64,000 nucleotides of DNA from contig NZ_JYLM01000002.1 of NCBI RefSeq assembly GCF_001439815.1, positions 496,001 to 560,000 of the forward strand. Reading direction: 5' to 3'. The position numbers and the translations under genes are program-made. Of the stretch, positions 9,188 through 17,360 are shown one piece after another. The stretch's first letter is position 1. Each line of letters starts with the position of its first letter. Below the pieces are notes generated by a model, which was not told the DNA's origin, did not search any database, and saw only the letters and a list, made by a program, of their open reading frames with translations. This stretch comes from Pseudomonas orientalis (GTDB taxonomy: Bacteria > Pseudomonadota > Gammaproteobacteria > Pseudomonadales > Pseudomonadaceae).

Positions 9188-10794
9188 GGCGTGTCGACCT
9201 CGATATCGCCCAGCAGCGCAAAGCCTTCGGCGGTCCAGTGGAAGTTCTTTACCCTGGGCGAAGTGGCGGCCTGCCACACGCGTTCATACACGGGAAATGC
9301 GCTGCTTTGATCGATCAGCAGATCCTGCAGTTCGCCATAGGCCGCCGCGCGCTGCGGGCTTTGGGTCGCGGTGATACCGGCATCGAATAAACCCTTGGCT
9401 TTTTCCAGTACCGCCGGTTCATAGGTGTTGGTCGCCACGGTCGAGCTGTTGGCGCTGCGCGGATCCAGGATGGTTTGCAGGATGATCGGGTCGGCGCGGG
9501 TCATGTAGTTGAGGGTCAGGTCGTAGTTGCCCGCGGCGTTGTTGGCGACCCATTCGGCGCGCGTGACCACGCTGAGTTTCAGCTCGATACCGACCTTGCG
9601 CAGTTGGTCCTGGATCAGCACATCGCCGGCCGTTTCCGACGGGCTGATGTTGTAGCTCAGGCTCAGGCGCTTGCCGTTTTTTTGCCGATAACCGTCGGCG
9701 CCTTTGCTCCAGCCGGCCTGTTCCAGCAATTGCTCGGCGCCTGCTGGATCATAGGCCAGCTTGTTGCCCTGGCTTTTGAAGTACGGCGTGGTGACATCGA
9801 AGATGCCGTCCACCACTGGAAACTGCGCGTTGTAGACGGTGCTCGCGTAGCTGTTGCGGTCAAGTGACTTCTGGACGGCAAGGCGCACTTGCCGGTCGGC
9901 CAGGATGCGTGCGCCGCGGGTGTTGGGGTACAGGTTGAGCGCAGGCCCCGGCAGCGACCGGCTCTGGATGGTCGCGCCCTTGTACTGGAACAGCTTGAGG
10001 TCGACCTCCGAGAACGGGTTGCGCGGCCACAGGATGTCGGCCTTGCCTTGCAGGAACAGGCCGTTGCGCACGCTTTCTTCGGGGATGTAGCTGATGTCCA
10101 CGGCGTCCAGGTGCGCTTCGCCCTGGTTTTTCATATTGGCCGAGGCCCACGCATAGCCTTTGCGCTTGGTCAAATGTGCGCCCACTTCCGGCGTGTAGCT
10201 GGACAACACGAACGGCCCGGTGCCGATGATCTTGCCCAGGGAGCGCTCTTTGGCGGTCAGCGCGTAGGAGGCGGGCGCGAGGATCGCCAGGTTGGTGGTT
10301 GAGGTGGCTTGCAGGAAACCCGCGTTGGGCTTGGACAGCACCAGCTTGACGGTGAGGGCGTCCACCACTTCGGCGTGGTCGTAACCGGCCAGGTACGTGG
10401 CGCCGAAGGTCGCCGGCAATTCAGTGGCCAGGGCCTTGTTGCTGTCGAACGCAGTCTTCACCGCCTGTGCATCAAAGTGCTCGCCATTGCTGAACGTGAC
10501 GTCGTCGCGCAGGTGGAAGGTATAGGTCAACGCGTCATCACTCACTTCCCAGCGCTTGGCCAGCCAGGGAATGATCGTGCCGGTTTGCGGGTCCTGGTCG
10601 GTGAGCGATTCGGCGACGTTACGCAGCAGCACCCGGTGTTCCAGCCAATACACCTGGAACGGGTCGACGCTGACCAGGGTGGTGTTATCGCCGAAGAACG
10701 CGATGTTCAGGGTCTTGCCCGTTTGGCTGTCATTGCCGGGTGAGCACGCCGTGAGGCTGAGCGCGAGGGCGCAAGGGGCCAGCAGACGGCTCAT
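9184..10794 (-). CDS. Periplasmic solute-binding lipoprotein of the same importer (SBP_bac_5 family)
   Basis: A 536-residue family-5 binding protein that gives the importer its specificity. It has a lipoprotein signal (LALSLTAC, lipobox cysteine) and the family motifs NVAESLTDQDPQTG, WEVSDDALTYTFHLRDDVTFSNG and GTGPFVLSSY. The ligand (peptide, nickel chelate or opine) cannot be assigned. The ATG at 10794 lacks a good ribosome site; a TTG 18 bases upstream, six bases after a GAGG, is a plausible alternative start. First gene of a four-gene operon. Confidence 0.85.
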   Translation of the reverse strand: MSRLLAPCALALSLTACSPGNDSQTGKTLNIAFFGDNTTLVSVDPFQVYWLEHRVLLRNVAESLTDQDPQTGTIIPWLAKRWEVSDDALTYTFHLRDDVTFSNGEHFDAQAVKTAFDSNKALATELPATFGATYLAGYDHAEVVDALTVKLVLSKPNAGFLQATSTTNLAILAPASYALTAKERSLGKIIGTGPFVLSSYTPEVGAHLTKRKGYAWASANMKNQGEAHLDAVDISYIPEESVRNGLFLQGKADILWPRNPFSEVDLKLFQYKGATIQSRSLPGPALNLYPNTRGARILADRQVRLAVQKSLDRNSYASTVYNAQFPVVDGIFDVTTPYFKSQGNKLAYDPAGAEQLLEQAGWSKGADGYRQKNGKRLSLSYNISPSETAGDVLIQDQLRKVGIELKLSVVTRAEWVANNAAGNYDLTLNYMTRADPIILQTILDPRSANSSTVATNTYEPAVLEKAKGLFDAGITATQSPQRAAAYGELQDLLIDQSSAFPVYERVWQAATSPRVKNFHWTAEGFALLGDIEVDTP

Positions 10795-11110
10795 CAAGTT
10801 GGAGGTATTCAATGGGAGGCCCTCAAGTGGCGATTGCGATGCGTGCACGGTGTGGATCAGAAGTCGTAAGCCAGCGTCTTGGCCCTCCGCCAAGTAGGGG
10901 GTCGGTCTTGATGCGAAGATATTCCTATAAAAAATCTTAGTGAAAGTATTTTTTGGAATAAGCTAATTATTAATTATTGGCATTTTATGAATGTTATAAA
11001 ATCAGATAATTTTATTTTTTTGGGCGGCCCGGCACGGATCCGGTCGACATTCATTTTGAACCGCTTGCAGTGCTGGTTGCCGAAACTGTTACCACACGGA
11101 GGACACAGCC
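10795..11110. promoter_or_regulatory. AT-rich intergenic region with a dyad, upstream of the importer operon
   Basis: About 100 bases (10915-11025) are strikingly AT-rich. An imperfect inverted repeat at 10921-10959 pairs ATTCC and AAAAAAT with ATTTTTT and GGAAT, and could be a regulator site for the importer. The adjacent stretch CTAATTATTAATTATTGGC adds to the curved-DNA look. Confidence 0.4.
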
Positions 11111-11227
11111 ATGACCGAGGAAAAGCGCAAAGAACCCGAAGAGCAAACACCGGCGCACTCCACCGAAGAGGAGCGTGAGCGACTGAAGGATTTCAACAAG
11201 GATGGTATCCCGCCGGGGGCGTGCTGA
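11111..11227 (+). CDS. Small charged hypothetical protein (38 aa)
   Basis: Encodes a 38-residue, very hydrophilic peptide starting MTEEKRKEPEEQTPAHS and ending FNKDGIPPGAC. A GGAGG ribosome site lies about nine bases before the ATG. No domain is recognised. It sits 70 bases ahead of another small hydrophilic protein in the same direction, so the two may be co-transcribed. Confidence 0.55.
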   Translation: MTEEKRKEPEEQTPAHSTEEERERLKDFNKDGIPPGAC

Positions 11228-11297
11228 AGCGCACGTCCTGTTTGAGTAGCCCACTCAGCGCTATGCGCAACCGCGCACTACCGAAAAGAGGTGATTT

Positions 11298-11513
11298 ATG
11301 GTCAATGACAATAACGGTCCCGCAGCGCCCTATCCTGGACCGGACAAGCAAATGCCTGACCTGGGCGAAGGTCATGAGACAGGCCTGGATCAGGCTGAAT
11401 CCGAGCCCAAGCAGGGCACTGGCGAGAAACCGGAAGATTGGAACCCGCCGCCTGGCAATCCCGGATCGGATCAGGACGCCCAGACCGAGCGTGACAATGG
11501 CGGTGCGAAGTAG
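11298..11513 (+). CDS. Small disordered hypothetical protein (71 aa)
   Basis: A 71-residue protein rich in Pro, Gly, Asn and Asp (NNGPAAPYPGPDKQMPDLG), with no hydrophobic segment, so probably intrinsically disordered. An AGAGGTG ribosome site precedes the ATG. Its natural terminator appears to be the hairpin at 11543-11556/11724-11744, which is split by a short mobile element. Function unknown. Confidence 0.6.
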   Translation: MVNDNNGPAAPYPGPDKQMPDLGEGHETGLDQAESEPKQGTGEKPEDWNPPPGNPGSDQDAQTERDNGGAK

Positions 11514-11544
11514 CGCGTCGCACAAAATGACCACAAAAAAACCC

Positions 11545-11735
11545 GGCCGTACGCCGTAATGCCGTTCAGTTAAGCGTATATCGCCTCTGTAGGAGCGAGC
11601 TTGCTCGCGAAAAACGTCAACGATAACGCGTGTTTCCTGATTGAACGCGGCGCCTGTGAGTTTTTCGCGAACAAGAACTAGGCGTGCCTCGCTCCTACAA
11701 AAAACCTTAACTGAACGGCATTAGGCCGTACGCCG
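11545..11735. mobile_element. MITE-like element 1 inserted in a terminator, with 12-bp target duplication
   Basis: The element proper is 11557-11723 (167 bp). Its ends are inverted repeats TAATGCCGTTCAGTTAAG and CTTAACTGAACGGCATTA. Inside are REP arms (GTAGGAGCGAGCTTGCTCGC and a decayed complement) around a core of about 55 bases. It is flanked by direct repeats GGCCGTACGCCG at 11545-11556 and 11724-11735. Removing it and one repeat restores CCGGC-CGTAC-GCCGG followed by TTTTTTTT, a normal terminator. No coding capacity, so it must be mobilised in trans. A second copy lies at 58071. Confidence 0.85.
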
Positions 11736-11821
11736 GTTTTTTTTGTTTGGCTCTAGGAAGTATCGCTACTCTCTGAGTGTCTGGGTATCGGCAGGCGTTA
11801 CCCGGCAAGAGGATCAACTGT

Positions 11822-12877
11822 ATGGCATTGACCACCCTGATACTGGATGCCCCCGGCCCGCCGTTACTGTTTGAGGAAGTCGATCGCTTTCTTGAACTGG
11901 GCCTGGGCGTCACGCTCAACCTGCACTATTTCGCCGACAAAGAGCACATTCGGCAGCACTACGGCACGCGCATTGACTATGCCGAGATCAACTGCCATGA
12001 CGAACCTGGCTTTATTGCCGCCGTGAATCGGGCCGGGGGTTACAGCGTGTTCAAGACGCGCCTGAACATCCCCATCGGCGCCAGCCTGATCCGCGCCGCC
12101 ACCTCGCCGGCGCTGGCCATGCCACTGCGTGCCATCGCCCAGGCCGGTGCGGGCGTCAATCATATTGATCGGCGCGAGTGTGAGCAGCGTGGCGTGGCGA
12201 TCCTCAACACGCCGGGCTCCAACGCGATCGCCGTTGCCGAATATGTCGTGGCCCAGGCGCTGTTTCTTTCCCGCGACCTGGATGACTATAACGCCCAAAC
12301 GCACAACGGCCATTGGGCAAAAGGCACCTTGGCACCTGCTCCCGAATTCGCCGAACTGACACTTGGGCTGGTGGGCACCGGCAGCATTGCCCGCCAGGTG
12401 GCGCGCAAGGCTGCGGCGCTGGGCATCAAGGTGATCGCCACCGGGTCCGAGCGTTTTACCGAACCGGTGGCGCACAGCCTTGGGCTTGAACGACGGGCAG
12501 GTCTTGGACAGTTACTGGCCGAGGCGGACATCGTCTCGATCCACGTACCGCTCACCCCGCAGACCCGAGGCTTGTTCGGCACGGCCGAGTTCCGGCAGAT
12601 GCGCCAGGGCTCAATCCTCATCAATACCGCGCGCGGCGGAATCGTCGACGAGCACCAGTTGACCGCCTTTATGCGCGAGTTTCCCAGGCATATCAAAGCG
12701 GTGGCCATCGATACCTTCGCCCTGGAAAAAGACCGCTTCGACTCGCCATTGACCGCTATTGCCAATGCGCAACTGACGCCGCATATCGCCGGCAATACCA
12801 CCACGGCAATCCGGACGGCATCGCGCCAGATTGTCGATAAGATCCACGCATTCAGTGCCGCCGCCACCGCGGGTTAA
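11822..12877 (+). CDS. D-2-hydroxyacid dehydrogenase (NAD-dependent)
   Basis: A 351-residue D-isomer-specific 2-hydroxyacid dehydrogenase. The nucleotide-binding motif GLVGTGSIARQVARKAAALG is central, INTARGGIVDE carries the substrate arginine, and TPHIAGNT the catalytic histidine. The substrate is not evident; the N-terminal substrate domain is not typical of PdxB or SerA. The ATG at 11822 follows an AGAGGA site. Monocistronic. Confidence 0.85.
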   Translation: MALTTLILDAPGPPLLFEEVDRFLELGLGVTLNLHYFADKEHIRQHYGTRIDYAEINCHDEPGFIAAVNRAGGYSVFKTRLNIPIGASLIRAATSPALAMPLRAIAQAGAGVNHIDRRECEQRGVAILNTPGSNAIAVAEYVVAQALFLSRDLDDYNAQTHNGHWAKGTLAPAPEFAELTLGLVGTGSIARQVARKAAALGIKVIATGSERFTEPVAHSLGLERRAGLGQLLAEADIVSIHVPLTPQTRGLFGTAEFRQMRQGSILINTARGGIVDEHQLTAFMREFPRHIKAVAIDTFALEKDRFDSPLTAIANAQLTPHIAGNTTTAIRTASRQIVDKIHAFSAAATAG

Positions 12878-13060
12878 CCTGCCGGACACAAGGCACGCCA
12901 TCACGAAAACCGCCATTTCACCCGCCTCAACACCCTATGCGGCACCGACCCCTCGCCGATGACGGCTACCAGGTATTGCAGACGCCGCGTGGCTGATTGG
13001 ACAGTGACGGAAGCCGCAGCGGCTGCGACTTCAGTTTGTGCTGGAGGGCGCCATTACCCT

Positions 13061-13237
13061 TCACTTACCGAGTCTTTTACGCACGTCGGTCACCATTGGG
13101 CCAACAGCTTCCACTGCATCCTTGAGCTGTTGCTCCGTCACGCCAAATTCTTTCGTCCAGTGCTTCACCTCCCAAGCTTCCGAGGTGTTCACTCGAGCAC
13201 GGTCTTGCGGGCCACGGTTGTTCAGATCGTCAGACAT
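13061..13237 (-). CDS. DUF3606 small protein
   Basis: A 58-residue protein beginning MSDDLNNRGPQDRARVN; the pattern EVKHWTKEFGVTEQQLKDAVE is the DUF3606 signature. The ATG at 13237 has GGAG eight bases upstream, so it is preferred over an ATG four codons earlier. Function unknown; often stress-related in pseudomonads. The preceding gap (12878-13060) shows no convincing gene. Confidence 0.8.
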   Translation of the reverse strand: MSDDLNNRGPQDRARVNTSEAWEVKHWTKEFGVTEQQLKDAVEAVGPMVTDVRKRLGK

Positions 13238-13466
13238 ATTCAGCTCCATGCGGATTGGCCTGGAAATGTCCAGGCGTCTGTCAATAGAACGTTAGTACAG
13301 GTTGGTAGTTCGGTCGAAATGCAGAGGTAGGATTTTCGTTCGTCAGCAAGCGGAGAGGAGGTGACATTGTCCGCCTCGATCGGCGCCTCTTCTGCCGTAC
13401 TTCAAAGGCTGAGTAGGCCCTGTTAGTGGCTAAAGCCGCCGTGCTCGATACCATGATGAACTGGCC

Positions 13467-14777
13467 TCACAGATGCTTGGCAAACCGCTCAACCGCCCCC
13501 AGAACCTCCCGGGCGCCGGACTGAATTTCCAGTATTACACTTCCCGCTTGCTGAGCAAGCATCAGCCCTTGCTCCGCCTGGGAGCGGCTGTTACCCATAT
13601 TTGCTACGGCTTCGTCAACAAGAAGCTGATTTTTTTGCACGACCGCTACGATTTCCTCAGTCGCGTTACTGGTTCTTCCGGCGAGTTGCCGTACTTCGTC
13701 GGCGACCACCGCAAATCCTCTGCCTTGTTCTCCTGCGCGCGCTGCTTCGATGGCGGCGTTCAATGCTAGGAGATTGGTTTGGGCAGCAATGCCGCCGATC
13801 GTTTGTACCATTGAACTGATCAGATAGGACTGCTTGCCCAATGCTTCAATACCTTCCGAGGCAGAAGATATCTGGTCAACAATCTTGTTCATTGTGCCGA
13901 CCGTTTTCTGAACAACTTCTGCACCCTGATTTGCCGAAATATCGGTTTGCTGCGAGATACCGTAGGCGGTGCTGGCAGCTGAACTGATCTCTTGTTCGCG
14001 CTGGACTTGATCGGTAACCAACGTGGCGAATTTTACAATTTTGTAGAGGTTTCCTCGGGTGTCATACACCGGATTGTAGGTAGCCTCAAGCCAGATTTCC
14101 CGCCCGGCACTGTCTATTCTTTTGAATCGGCTTGCCACAAAGTTTCCTTCGTTCAGCGTTTTCCAAAACTGCTGGTATTCTGCAGAAGCGGTATAAGCAG
14201 GTTCACAAAACAAGCTGTGGTGTTTTCCAACTAGTTGTACAAGTGAGTAACCCACCGCATTTAAAAAGTTAGCGTTCGCGGTGATGATTTTCCCCGAGGG
14301 GTCGAATTCTATCACTGCTGTAGATCTCAACAGGGCTTGGATAAACTCACTGTTTTCACGTGCTTTATCCATAGCGGCGGTTGCATCCAATCCATAGCAG
14401 CTCATATGGGTTACATGGCCATTCTCATCTTTGATGGGGCACCAGGCCGCGTGTATCCAAACCATTCGTCCGTCGGCTGCGATATATCTGTAGTCATCAC
14501 TGACCGACCGTCCTTCAGACATGGCGAGCATAAAATTCTTATAGCAAGGTAATTCTTTTACATAGGCGGGAGAGAGAGCACCTAGTGAGGTGCCTACCAA
14601 TTTATGCTGGTCATAACCTACCAGGTTTGCAAAATTTTTATTGAGACTGGTAATCATCATGTTGCTATCGACAGTCACGCTGACCATTTCGGCGTTCATG
14701 CTATCTTGTAGCTCTTGCTGCCTCTTGAGTTCGCTCTTCAATTCCAACAGATTTTTATTCAAGATTTTATTAAACAT
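13467..14777 (-). CDS. Soluble PAS-PAS-MCP chemoreceptor (BdlA-like)
   Basis: A 436-residue methyl-accepting protein without membrane segments. PAS 1 (about 25-130, including [17 protein letters not shown]) and PAS 2 (about 140-255, including [19 protein letters not shown]) precede an MCP signalling domain with the hairpin tip [20 protein letters not shown]. This architecture matches BdlA, which links redox/c-di-GMP cues to biofilm dispersal in P. aeruginosa. The ATG at 14777 is chosen because the PAS region begins shortly after; the ribosome site is weak. Base composition is visibly more AT-rich than its neighbours. Confidence 0.82.
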   Translation of the reverse strand: MFNKILNKNLLELKSELKRQQELQDSMNAEMVSVTVDSNMMITSLNKNFANLVGYDQHKLVGTSLGALSPAYVKELPCYKNFMLAMSEGRSVSDDYRYIAADGRMVWIHAAWCPIKDENGHVTHMSCYGLDATAAMDKARENSEFIQALLRSTAVIEFDPSGKIITANANFLNAVGYSLVQLVGKHHSLFCEPAYTASAEYQQFWKTLNEGNFVASRFKRIDSAGREIWLEATYNPVYDTRGNLYKIVKFATLVTDQVQREQEISSAASTAYGISQQTDISANQGAEVVQKTVGTMNKIVDQISSASEGIEALGKQSYLISSMVQTIGGIAAQTNLLALNAAIEAARAGEQGRGFAVVADEVRQLAGRTSNATEEIVAVVQKNQLLVDEAVANMGNSRSQAEQGLMLAQQAGSVILEIQSGAREVLGAVERFAKHL

Positions 14778-15125
14778 ATAAATACCCGAAATTAAGTCGC
14801 TTGGTTGAGTCCGTCGATTAAGGTGGCTGGCTGAGCGTTTGGTTGAGCCGATAGGTGCTGATTTTTTAGTGTAGTTGAACACTTGCGCCAGCGAAAAAAT
14901 ATTAAGTCAGTACGCGTCGTACCTATTTGCCAAGCTCAATTGCAGTAAATGAAATGTTATCTATAATCGCGTCATGAGAATTGCCAGGGTTGATTTGCGA
15001 TTCAGGTGGTCGGGGGGGCGATCGGCAGGACGCCGGAGATAGGTAATTGCGGAGCAGGTTCTGAAATTGCGGAACAGAAACGATAAGGGCCTGCTCAGGT
15101 TTCCCCGGCAAGCCCTTGATATCTT
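14778..15125. other. Intergenic region, no gene seen
   Basis: About 350 bases between the chemoreceptor and tRNA-Leu. It holds the chemoreceptor promoter region and a small palindrome GTACG-CGT-CGTAC at 14910-14922. I see no gene here. Confidence 0.5.
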
Positions 15126-15212
15126 TGGTGCCCGAACCCGGAATCGAACCGGGACGCCCTTACGAGCGGGGGATTTTAAGTCCCATGCGTCTACCAGTTT
15201 CGCCATTCGGGC
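15126..15212 (-). tRNA. tRNA-Leu (anticodon TAA)
   Basis: An 87-base class II tRNA on the minus strand with an encoded CCA end. Acceptor arms GCCCGAA and TTCGGGC pair, the anticodon loop in GGGACTTAAAATCCC gives TAA, a long variable arm follows, and the T loop GGTTCGATTCC is canonical. No integrated element adjoins it. Confidence 0.95.
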
Positions 15213-15348
15213 GGTAGCGCGGTGCAGCAGGGTTGCGAATATATAGATCCAGACGCTTGGGCGCAACCTCGATACATCCTTTCCTGCACAAACACGGGCT
15301 TGAAAAAACCTGCCAGATCAGTGATCTACGCAGCGAAGCAGGCCCCGT

Positions 15349-15876
15349 TCAGTCAATCAGCGCGAGCAGGTCGGTATCACCCACGTCCACACCGGCCTGG
15401 CTTAATAATGTGGTCACTTGGCCGCGATGGTGGGTCTGGTGATTGAAGAAATGCGTCAGCAGGCCAAAAAACGGTTTTTCAGACGCTACACCACCCATGC
15501 TGTGATAACTCAATCGCTGGTCGAGGTGGGATTCGTGCAGGCTGTGGGCCCAATCGAGGATGAGTTGATCCAGCCACGCACGATGGGCCGAGAGCTCACG
15601 TATGTCTGCGAATGCCAATTGCCTGAGGTCGACGGGGGTGGCGATGGCGTTCAAGGGGGCCAGCGCGCTGAACCCCGCCGGGTGCTCGGCAAAGCGCTTG
15701 AGCCAGACGGTGTCGCCCAGGGTCAGGTGATTGAGGGTGCCGAGGATCGAGCCGAAAAATGCGTGTCGGTCCGCAGTCAACGCCGCGTCTGTGAGCGCGC
15801 CGGCGGTCTCATAGACCTTGCGATTCATCCATTGATTGTAGTTGGCCAACAACCCGATGTGCTCGATGCGGTTCAC
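15349..15876 (-). CDS. DinB-family protein (putative metal-dependent)
   Basis: A 175-residue DinB/YfiT-like four-helix protein. The family's metal histidines are seen as LGTLNHLTLGD, and FFNHQTHHRGQVTTLLSQAG near the C-terminus. The GTG start at 15876 is preceded by AAGGGAGA. Family members include thiol transferases and uncharacterised hydrolases; the substrate is unknown. Confidence 0.85.
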   Translation of the reverse strand: MNRIEHIGLLANYNQWMNRKVYETAGALTDAALTADRHAFFGSILGTLNHLTLGDTVWLKRFAEHPAGFSALAPLNAIATPVDLRQLAFADIRELSAHRAWLDQLILDWAHSLHESHLDQRLSYHSMGGVASEKPFFGLLTHFFNHQTHHRGQVTTLLSQAGVDVGDTDLLALID

Positions 15877-15998
15877 CTGGGTTCTCCCTTGAGGTGGTGG
15901 TGGCGCCATCATAAGGCTTGCCCGCCCGGCGGTCATGGTGTTCCATCGGGGGCGAGCTAAGGTTGATTAACGCCACTATGCGCCTGGAGGGCGACACC

Positions 15999-16703
15999 AT
16001 GAATACCGGCGATCTATTGGAACAATTGTTGCGCGGCGCAGGGCAGGGCGGTGATTCTTCCAGGGGCGGTTCGGCCGGCGGTCTGGGCGGCGTGCTGGGA
16101 GGACTGCTCAAGGGCAATCGCGCCGGTAATGCTTCGGGCGGCGGCAGCCTGGGTGATTTATTGGGTGGGCTTGGCGGCATGCTGGGTGGTGGCGCGGCCA
16201 CGCGTCCGGCGCAAGGGCGCGCCGGTGGGATGAACTACGCTGCGCTGGCCTCTCTCGGGATGATGGCCTACAAGGCGTATCAGGCCTGGCAGAGCCAGCA
16301 GGTGAGCCAGGCGCAACCAGCTTTCCAGACGGCCGATCAGCTCTCGGGCGCGCAAGTCGAAGCGCACAGCCATGCCGTATTGCGCGCACTGATTGCGGCT
16401 GCCAAGGCCGATGGCCGGATTGATGACAAAGAGCAGCAGCTGATTTCCAAAGAGCTGGGCAAGCATACGGACGATCCGCAGTTGCAGCAGTGGCTCGACG
16501 CTGAAGTCGCCAAGCCGCTGGATGCTGCGGATTTCGCCGAGTTTGCCGCAGACCCGGCGGTGGCGGCCGAGGTGTATCTGGCCAGTGTCATGCTGGTGGA
16601 CGACCAACAGGATGCAGAGCGCAATTACCTGGACGACCTGGCGGGGCAGTTGCACATCGATCCGCAGTTGCAACTGCACCTGGAGCAGCAGGCCAAGGCC
16701 TAA
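15999..16703 (+). CDS. DUF533 (TerB-like) protein
   Basis: A 234-residue protein with a glycine-rich N-terminal half (GGLGGVLGGLLKGN) and a C-terminal alpha-helical TerB-like DUF533 domain (LRALIAAAKADGRIDDKEQQLI). Members are inner-membrane-associated proteins of unknown function, sometimes linked to tellurite/stress. The ATG at 15999 follows CTGGAGGG. Confidence 0.82.
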   Translation: MNTGDLLEQLLRGAGQGGDSSRGGSAGGLGGVLGGLLKGNRAGNASGGGSLGDLLGGLGGMLGGGAATRPAQGRAGGMNYAALASLGMMAYKAYQAWQSQQVSQAQPAFQTADQLSGAQVEAHSHAVLRALIAAAKADGRIDDKEQQLISKELGKHTDDPQLQQWLDAEVAKPLDAADFAEFAADPAVAAEVYLASVMLVDDQQDAERNYLDDLAGQLHIDPQLQLHLEQQAKA

Positions 16704-16725
16704 AACCTCAGCGTTGCCGCCGTGG

Positions 16726-16932
16726 TCAGCCACTGCCCGCTGCATAAGCCTTCGCGAAAAACGCCATGAGCAGCACAACGCTCAGGCTCACCCCGAGAAA
16801 TATCAGGTTGCGTTGCAGCGCACGGCGTTTGGCCGGCGGCAACAGCAGCAGGCTGGGACGCACGTTGCGCGAATGACGGGCGCGGTATTTGGCAAACCCG
16901 TCCGCCTGCTTTGGGTTGTGTTGGTTGTGCAT
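16726..16932 (-). CDS. Small single-pass membrane protein
   Basis: A 68-residue protein with a basic N-terminal half and one predicted membrane segment (NLIFLGVSLSVVLLMAFFAK). The GAGG ribosome site is well placed. It follows the DUF2493 gene by 19 bases and probably shares its transcript. Not recognised. Confidence 0.6.
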   Translation of the reverse strand: MHNQHNPKQADGFAKYRARHSRNVRPSLLLLPPAKRRALQRNLIFLGVSLSVVLLMAFFAKAYAAGSG

Positions 16933-16951
16933 GATGCGCCTCGCTTGAATT

Positions 16952-17299
16952 TCAGTTTTCTACGCTCAGCACCGAGATGCCGCTGGCTTTGGCCTGGCAG
17001 ACCAGCTCCGAGGTGTCGTCACCGCCCGGCAGGGCAATGATCACGTCGGGGCGGCTGTCGGCCAGCATGAAGTGGTTGCGTTGGCGTTCCGCCTGTTTGC
17101 CATGACGTTGCCAATTCGGCGGATAGCGCACCACGTCGATGCCGAGTTCACGGGCCCATTCCTCGATGTCGCTGCCCAGGAACGGGTTGCCGCCGTGGAT
17201 CAGCACCTGCACTGGACGCAGGCGATGGTAAGCGTCCAGCACCTGGCGGGACTTTTTGGTGTCGGCGTAATGCCGACCTGCACAGATCAACACGCGCAT
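16952..17299 (-). CDS. DUF2493 (SLOG-superfamily) protein
   Basis: A 115-residue Rossmann-like protein, MRVLICAGRHYADTKKS..., with VLIHGGNPFLGSD and PDVIIALPGGDDTSELV. These are the DUF2493 hallmarks, a family in the SLOG nucleotide-ligand superfamily. The ATG at 17299 with AAGGA upstream is chosen over one seven codons earlier. The ligand is unknown. Confidence 0.8.
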   Translation of the reverse strand: MRVLICAGRHYADTKKSRQVLDAYHRLRPVQVLIHGGNPFLGSDIEEWARELGIDVVRYPPNWQRHGKQAERQRNHFMLADSRPDVIIALPGGDDTSELVCQAKASGISVLSVEN

Positions 17300-17360
17300 G
17301 AGCAAATCCTTGTGTTGCACGGTGAGGGCCGGGCGGCCTTCACCGTTTGAACGGTGATGA

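Noticed and set aside
12878-13060. Possible response-regulator remnant (DDGYQVL)
   Set aside because: Only about a dozen residues match; too short to support a pseudogene call.
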